Shown here: positions 27,057 through 36,694 of the stretch, in pieces
Layout: the number at the start of each line of letters is the position of its first letter
How positions within the stretch are numbered: position 1 is the first letter of the stretch
DNA from: Chrysomallon squamiferum
Taxonomy: Eukaryota; Mollusca; Gastropoda; Neomphalida; Peltospiridae
DNA length: 55,000 nt
Assembly: GCA_012295275.1 (NCBI GenBank)
Contig: CM022678.1
Span: 16,003,045-16,058,044 of the forward strand
Reading direction: 5' to 3'
Translations under genes and position numbers: made by a program
Notes under the pieces: model-generated
What the model saw: only the letters and a program-made list of their open reading frames with translations
Told to the model about the DNA's origin: nothing
Databases searched by the model: none

Positions 27057-29471
27057 ATATTTGCATACATAGTTGAAAATAATTGTTCTATTAAATCTCT
27101 GAATGAATGAACTACAGAATGTTCTTAGTCCTCGTTTGTGTTAAAGTTGCTAAATGAATATGAGTCATTTATTGAAACATTTTATTTTTAACTGAAGAAA
27201 TACATTTTTGATTGGATATCAGTGTGTGGCTGCTTGAAATTATCCTTTGCTGTTTGTTTGGAGTAATAGAGAACAGTTTTTATTCAGTCTGGGTTAGACT
27301 GTGACCAATTTATACAGAATATTGATGAGTATTTCAGAACAAAACAGTCAATAAAAATGATGGGTTTGTTCATCAGATCTTTACACATTGAAAATATAAA
27401 ATAATCAATTTGTTGTGATGTGCTTTGAGTAAACACTGGTGGACAGAGACGTGGAAAGACCACCATACTGTGACCAATGGCTGACAAAAGACCAGGGAAA
27501 AAGTTAATGACTTTTTAAAAAAAAATCTTTGATGCAGTAAAACCGTGACTAAACTGGAACATCACAAGTTTGTTCCGGACAACATGGTCAATGGATGCTT
27601 GAGTGGTTGCTAAGTTTACTTTTCAAAACAATAAAATCATACCCATTATAGACAGAATATAGAAATGTATTCTGGACAGGATGGTCACTAGACCAGCATG
27701 ACATTATAAAGTTGTTGTTTTTTTTAACAATAAAATAGTCAGTGGTCCAGTGAATAGTTACTAAGTTACTCTTTATAACAATAAAATACTGATACAACCA
27801 ACTTAGAGAGATGGTTGTTAACACTCTTGATCAAAAAAGTCTATGGACCAGTCAGAAGTTACTAAGTTACTATTTATAACAATAAACTACTGGCACAACC
27901 AATTCAAGAGATTGTTGCAGATTATTCTGAACAACATGATCTGTGAAATACTGGTATAACCAATTCACAGAGATTGTTGTAGATTCACACTGAATACAAC
28001 AGTCAATGAACCAGTGAATAGTTACTTAGATACTCTTTATAACAATAAAATATTTGTATGATAAAATTTGGAGAGACTGTTGTATATTATTCTGAACATT
28101 ATGACCTGTGAAGCAATGAACAGTTACTAAACTAATTTAGAGCGATTGTTGTAGATTCACTCTGGACAGTATAGTCAACTGACCAGTGAACAGTTACTAA
28201 GTTACTCTTTATAAATATAAAATACTTGTATAATAAAATTTAGAGACATTGTTGTTGACTTTTCATGATAATAAAACTGTTAATTCTGGAAAGCAAACAG
28301 TTATTAAACTAATTTTTTGCAACAATAATCTACTGGTACAACCAATTTAGAGAGATTGTTGAAGATTCATTCTGGACAAAACAATCAGTAGACCAGTGAA
28401 TATTAATAAGTTTTGCTTTTGAAAGTAATAAAACTACAGCAGTACAGACAGAACATGGAAGTTTACTCTGAACAATGCAGTCACCAGACCAGTCACAAGT
28501 CACTAACTTACTCTTTACACCAATAAACTACTTGTATAACCAATTTATACAGAATACTGAACACAGTTTTGAAGCAGTGAACAGTTACTAAACTAAGTTA
28601 TTGTTACAATAAAATACCTGTATAAACCAATTAACAGAGAATGTGGCAGATGCTCTCTGGACAAGATAGTTAATAGAGACCAGTGAATAGTTACTAAGCT
28701 ACTCCATAACAACAATAAAACTATATACCATCGCAGACAGAATACTGAAGCTTAATAGTCAATGTCCTGGTCAATAGTCACCAGCTACACTGTTTGTAAT
28801 AATAAACCAGTATAGAAAGAAAGAGTGAGAAAAGTCTGGTCTGGCCAGGAAAAACAATGGACAAGTTTAGAGTTCTCATGTTTGTTAATCATAGAAAGAA
28901 TATGGAAGTCCTTTCTGCACAAGATTGTCAATAAACAAGTAGATGGCTTCCAGATTTATTTTTTGTATTATTTCAGTGTACTATGTATATGGTCAATGGA
29001 TCATATTAAGTTTATTTATATATAAAATTTTTTTTTTTTTATAAATAAACTGAAATCTGTATAAACAATTATGGCAAATTCACTGGGGATAGCACATTCA
29101 AATGATAAACATACAGTTACTAACTTTACTTTTTAATAATAATAATAAATATAATAAATATACATGCATGTTTCGTTTGCTCTGGACAGAATAGTGAATG
29201 TACCAGTTTTAAAAAGTATGTACTATTTGTGAGCTTTAACTGACATGAAAACAATGTGCTAAGTTCATTGTAGACAATAATAATAATAATATTTTAATAG
29301 CAGTTAAAATGTGGTAATAGTAATAATAATTATAACAATGGAAGTTATGGTAGTAGTAGTAGTAATATTACTGTACTATTATAGATATACTAAATTAATA
29401 CTGTTAATACTTGTAATAATTATTATAATAATAATAGTGGTAGTAGTAGTAGTAGTAGTAATAGTAGCAGC

Positions 29472-29506
<35 letters not shown>

Positions 29507-32500
29507 CAGCAGCAGCAGTAGTAATAACAATAATAATAATTAGAACAATAGCACTGAAAAGAAGGAGATTCAATGGACCAAATGTTACCAAGTACAGTAT
29601 TATTTGTAAAAACAAACTATAACCACTGATTAAATATAACATGGTAACTCTAGGGAGGAAAAAACAAAACAAAGTCAACAACAGAAATCTCTGGATCACT
29701 GGATCCAAGAATACCATTATTTAGGTTACAACATGGTGACTTTGTTACAGAGAGAAAAAAACAACAAAAAAGCCCCATAAAATATTGGATTAGTGTTTCC
29801 AAAAATAACATTATTTGTAATACTACATAGTAACCAGTTTAGTAAGACATAGTGGTCAGTGAACCGGAGATTGGTTACCAAGTTTGCTATCTGTACTCAG
29901 TGAACTGTGACCAAACTTTGTATGATCAAGACAGTGCCTTTTCTACATCTTTGTTTCAGAATGAACAAATGATCAAGAACAAAAAAAAAAAATCAACAGC
30001 ACTTTGAAATGAATAATATATTCTGCGACCAAATGAACAAATTGCTGTCTTTTTATATTTTGGTTTTTAAATGAATTGAACTTTTGAATAATGTAAGCCA
30101 TTTTGTTACATGTTTATTTAATTATTGAATAAACCATTGATTAATGTTATTGATTTTTTATTTATTTATTTTTTTGACACTTTTGCAAACCAAATAAACA
30201 AACAATTTAGTAAGTTTAGTAAATTATTATTATTTTTATTATTATTATAATTTAACATGATTTTCTTAGTGAATAATAAACATTTTATGTGTTTTCTAAA
30301 TGAATAAAGTTAATCATTTTGTGAATTGTTTCTAAAAGAATAAATACTTGAATAACAATATTCAGTTTTGAGACATTATTTCTAAATGAATAAATAATTG
30401 AATAATTTTAGTTGAGTTTTAGTCTAAATATTCAATTGCCAAGCCATTTTGTGTAATGTTTTCTAAATGAACTAGTTACTGAATAATTCTAGTTATTTTG
30501 TTATACTGTTTTTAAATGAATAAACTATTGAATAATCTCAGTTACATTTTTTTTTAAATAAATTTCTAAAGTACTACATCTTTTTTTTCTTCTAAACTAC
30601 AGAATAATATATTACTCATTTTGTAATATGGTTTCTGTATATAAAATATGTTGGGATACTGTTTCTAAATGAATAAATTATTGAATGACCTAAGTTGCTT
30701 TTTTATGTTATTTTTAAAGTACTGCATCTTTTTTTTTTTTTTTCTTTAGTTTCTAAATTACAGAATAATATCTTAGTCATTTTGTAATATGGTTTACTGG
30801 ATATAAATGTGACAGAAGCATTGTTCTTCACTCTTGTTATTCCTTTGTCCAAACACACACAAAAACACACACAAAATGAAACAGAACCCTAAAAAAACAA
30901 AACAATTATCAACAACAAAAACAACAAGAAAAAAAAAACAAATATTTATTATATTCCATTGCTATTTCAGGCAACCACCAAGTCCCACAAGTTGTTACAA
31001 AACAAGAAATGAACTCACAAGTGTATATAACCAAAGCTTGCCAACAAACAATGCAATCTGATTTAAATATTAATAACTGTGACCCAGGACTGCTATGAAT
31101 CTCAGTCGAATCACCCTCAATACTGATCACACCAGGCTGAACTAATCTCTTTAACAAAAACACCAGAAACAGACTCAGTGAATATGTTTGAGTGATACTA
31201 GCCATGTTGAAAAACGAAAAATCTTTTTTTTCTCAGCCTTTATGTTTTTGTTTTCAATAAAGAAGAATTATTTTTATACAAGTTTGTAGCTTGTTTGTGA
31301 TTATTGTGTGTATGTCAGTTTATGCATGCAGTCGTGCATGTGTGTGCTTTCAAGAGTTCGTATATCATGGGTGTCTAGTTATTTGCATGTGATAAAACCA
31401 TGTGTTAAGTACATGTGCATACATCTATGACTCTTGAAAATACAAATTTGTAAAAAATAATTTTATTAATTTTCAAAATTTAAAAAAAAAATCTCAAACC
31501 TCACAAACCTGTTCAGATCAGAGTGTAAACTCGTTAAAACACTTGATGTAAGAAAACATAAAAACTATTCAAATACACTATTTATGCTATGATGTATTAA
31601 AAAAAAAAGAAAAAAGAAAAAGAAAAGGATGTATCCCATACTTGTTACTTAATTCATATAGCATTCAAATAAGAGCCAACACAAAGCAAACCAAAACATG
31701 CAGATGTGAAATACCACAAATACAATGATAGTGGTATTCAATTACATTCATCAAGGTTATTTAATGCACTGAAAAACATTAAATGTCATTAAAAATTTGT
31801 AGAATGACATATTGATTTTGATTCTTATTATAACCTGTGAATATTTTTTTAAATTTAACTCTTGTTATTTTACTGATGGTGAAGGAATAGTGGAGTTTTT
31901 TTTTTTAAATATTTTTATATTATATATATTAATTTAAGTTAGATGTGGTTTTGTTTCATGTCTCATTTACCAAACTCTGTGGTATGTGCTATCATATTAG
32001 TAGTAAAATATATAAAAGATTATTTTGTTGCTAATTTAATGAGAATAACCCATGTTAAGATGCTGTTTTCTACTCTAGTATAATTCTTATAGATGAAACA
32101 TTATCAGTGAATCCTAATAACTCGTAATAAAATAAAAAGTACTTAGGTTTAAAATTTTATTCCTTCATTTATTCATTTATTCATTCCATCATTCATTCAC
32201 CACACACACAGTTCTTAATACTACAAAGGTTAACTTTCCCAGCAGTTTCATTATGAAAACAGATTTCTTGTCTTTCCAAGAATTTTAAAAATTTTTTTAC
32301 ATAATATTAATCATTTTCATAACTGCATGTAACATTTTTAAATAGTATTCATACCACAAAAGAAAATAGTATTCATTTATAACTTTTACATCAGTTTATC
32401 ATTTTGTTATTATTTTATCCGTATATAATTATCACCAACATTATAATTATATTTATTATTAAAATTATTGTTATTATTATTATTATTACTATTATTATTA

Positions 32501-32541
32501 TAATTATTATTACTATTAGTGTTATTAGTGTTATTATTATG

Positions 32542-32583
<42 letters not shown>

Positions 32584-32962
32584 TAAATTTATAAGTCACA
32601 TTACAAAAATAACCACAGATATAATTACTTAATCTGTGGTTTTCTGGTGAATTATTTCGCACCAGTGATTTGGTCAACAGACCGAAGTGTGCATGTACAT
32701 AATACATGTATCAAACAATCTGACATCCGAAACCAGGCACGCTTCAGCGAACACAAACCTTGAATACTGTTAATCCCTTAAAATTAGTGATCTTAATCTT
32801 CTTACAGAGAAGCACACACACTCATGCAGACATACATACAGACAAACAGACACTTATAATTAAAAAGATATTAATATACAACTACCATATGCATACATAC
32901 ATACTTATAAATATACAGAAACACAAATATAATTAAAAATGTATTTTATGTGTGTATGTGTA

Positions 32963-32995
<33 letters not shown>

Positions 32996-33686
32996 TATTA
33001 TTTTGAGAGAGAGAGAGAGCGAGAGAGGCAGACAGGCAGTTATAAAGTATGAAACCATATACTAATAGTATTTACATACAGAAATATACTCTTACAAATA
33101 TAATTTTAAAAATTATTTTAATACAAACATACACGCAGAGAAACAAACATTATAAATAAAATAAGAAACTGTATATTGATACAGAAATAGAGACACTTAT
33201 AAATAATTTTAAAAACACAAACACACACATGAAGCAAATTGAAAGACATATGATGTAATAATATGGTTATAAAGTTAGTAACTGCATTTTGTTCTGGCTG
33301 ATAATTTTCAATGAGTTATTTAAAATTTCAAACACGTTCACTGGAATTTAATATGGTGATGTTTACCATACAACTGATATCAAATGTCAGCGCAAGTTTG
33401 AATTTAAATGTAAGAATGCCTTATTCAATCAGGTACTTAGGGTAAGAATATGGCAGGTGATAAAAATGTCTATGTACTTAGTTATTACAGATTTTCTGTT
33501 TTATGTAAAAGCTCATATATTCGTAATAGCTACAGACAGAAAGAGACATCTTTGAAATTCTGAACACACACACACACACACACAACTGATACAATAGAAT
33601 ATGAAACTGTGTGCCAAATTACACTTTATCATTGCCAAATTAACATGCTGAAGAACATTAAGTCTATAATTCTATCAAATATCCAT

Positions 33687-33758
<72 letters not shown>

Positions 33759-33855
33759 GCCAGTGATGGATTATCAATTGGTATGGTGACTTTACAACAT
33801 ACAGACATATTAAGATGTTTGTTTTAAACAACAAATACCTTTAACTGAAAAGTTC

Positions 33856-33891
<36 letters not shown>

Positions 33892-34157
33892 TATAATAAT
33901 AGTATTAGAAGTGGTAATAGTTTTAGCAGTAGTTTTAATAGCAGTAATTGCAGAAGTAGCAGTTGGAGTAGTAAAAACTGTCATAGACCACATACATACA
34001 CCCATGTCATTTTATACCGCAAATTTAAACAACATAAAAGTAAGCAATGTCATTTTAACCCACAATATCAGATTCACAGTTATAATGGCAATTTTTATTA
34101 AGAACATTCTAGAAAAATAAAAACTTTGCATTGTAAGATATATATTTTGAATTAAAA

Positions 34158-34204
<47 letters not shown>

Positions 34205-35003
34205 AAATAAATAAATAAACAAATAATAATAATTAAAAAAATGTTCACATCAGAAAGTTAACCACATCAGACAATATCATCGGTTATTCTTTTGAAACAA
34301 CAGCAAGAAATCCTTTTTAATATTCACCTTCCCTTGGAAAGGAAAATAGTATATACAGTCATATATTATAAGTCAGTTACAGAACAATGTTTAGATTGTG
34401 AAATACAGACAGGAAAGAGCATGTAAAAAAACACTTGTAACTGATAGTGTTCTGTGATGATAATAAAAATTAGATAAAGTCTCAGGTTTTTAATGTTGAC
34501 AGCATCTTTCAAGTTGAAATGAAAACCACAGATAACAATTTTTTAATCTTTTTTCTAGTCAGTTTGTATACTAAGGTTACAAATAAGATAGTGTAAGATA
34601 TTTATTTTTTATTTTTCATGTATGTGCAAATATACACAAAGACAGTCGCACTCACACACATACACACAACCTAATATATACACATACACACACATACACT
34701 CATACACAGACACACACATACTCATATATACATAAACTCATAAACACATTCACACAGATATATTCACACATATTTATAACTTGCAAAACTTCCCTAAAAA
34801 AATGTATGTATGATGCAATCATCATAAAGGACAAAACAATGGGAAATGGTTTCTTATATAGTTTCTTTCTAAATAGTTACTTCATTCTTGAAACTTTATT
34901 TTTAGTAAGGATTGGCATTCACTAGCATACATAATATTCATTTTGACCTTTACCTTCATTTTGTCTACTGGATCATTGTCAAAATTTAACCAAATACATG
35001 CAT

Positions 35004-35071
<68 letters not shown>

Positions 35072-36429
35072 TAACACATTTTTAAACAAAACCCAAGAAC
35101 AATATACGTACAAATTCAAGGCAAGAAAAAGTAATATCTCAACAAAAAAAGCCATTATGTCATAACTCATAAAAACAACATTACTGATGTAGAATGTATG
35201 CACTAATTAACATCTAAGGTAAATAATTTATCAGGGAATTATTCCTGAATGAAGAAGAAACCCAGACTAACTTCCCGGTGAAGACTGGAATAAGAAAATG
35301 TTTCACTGCATAATCTGTTATAATATTATTTAATTTTGTTTGTATATAACTTCATTTTAAACTAATTTTGAAATGTGTTGTATAATCTATGGCATTATAA
35401 TGTTAAATAATTTTTAATACTTTACGTACATAAAATATTTTATTAAATTTGGATTGATATATATAATGTTAAATAATTTTTAATACTTTACACACATAAC
35501 ATATTTTATTAAATTTGGATTGATATATATAATGTTAAATAATTTTTAATACTTTACATACATAACATATATTATTAAATTTGGATTGATATATATAATG
35601 TTAAATAATTTTTAATACTTTACACACATAACATATTTTATTAAATTTGGATTGATATATATAATGCTAAATAATTTTTAATACTTTACGTACATAACTT
35701 CATTTTATTAAATTTTATATAGACTCATATATTAAATAATTCTTAATACTTTATATACATATCTTCATTTTATTTAATTTTGTTATATAAAACTGTATAG
35801 GCAACCTAATATAATACAAAAATATATTTCTGACTTCAAGCGTTTTTCTCTTTGATTATTTTGTCTGCGTTAATTAAATCTGTTTATGTGTGTGTTTGTG
35901 TGTGTGTGCGTGTGTGTGCGTGTGCGTGTGCAAGGTACGTGTGTGTGTATATATAGACAACACAAACACACATACATGCACACGCACACACACACACAAA
36001 ACATCCACTATCACCCACATACAGACCATATTTAAATACACACAAGAAGTTTTGTGTAGCAAAAATGAACTGCACTTTTTATTAAAATAACATTAGTTAA
36101 GTAGGTGTTTTTAAATGAATGCAAATATTGCAGCCATATTGAATTTTTGTTTCAATGAGTTAAATCATTACGAAAATTTCTTAATTAATTGAAAAGAATC
36201 TCTTAACATATTAATAAAATAAAATAAAAAATAAAAAATATAATAATATTGAAAAAAGAAAAAAGAAAATGTAAGAAATCATTAAATAGCTTTATTAGTA
36301 CTTATAAGAACTGTTACCTTAGCAACCTTAACTAACATGACTAAAAGCATATCAGTTTGATTTATGTTTTTTTTTTAAATGTACAGAAATATCAGATGCA
36401 CACACGCACATGTGGAACAGCTGACAACT

Positions 36430-36477
<48 letters not shown>

Positions 36478-36610
36478 ATTAATGATTAAAATTCATGTAT
36501 TTTTGTGATCAAGAAAATCTTTCATGTCTAGGAATCATTTTACATTTTACAAGATATTTTAATTAAAGGCTGTCAACCATTAATTCAGATTATTAACAAA
36601 TGTTTATGTG

Positions 36611-36694
<84 letters not shown>

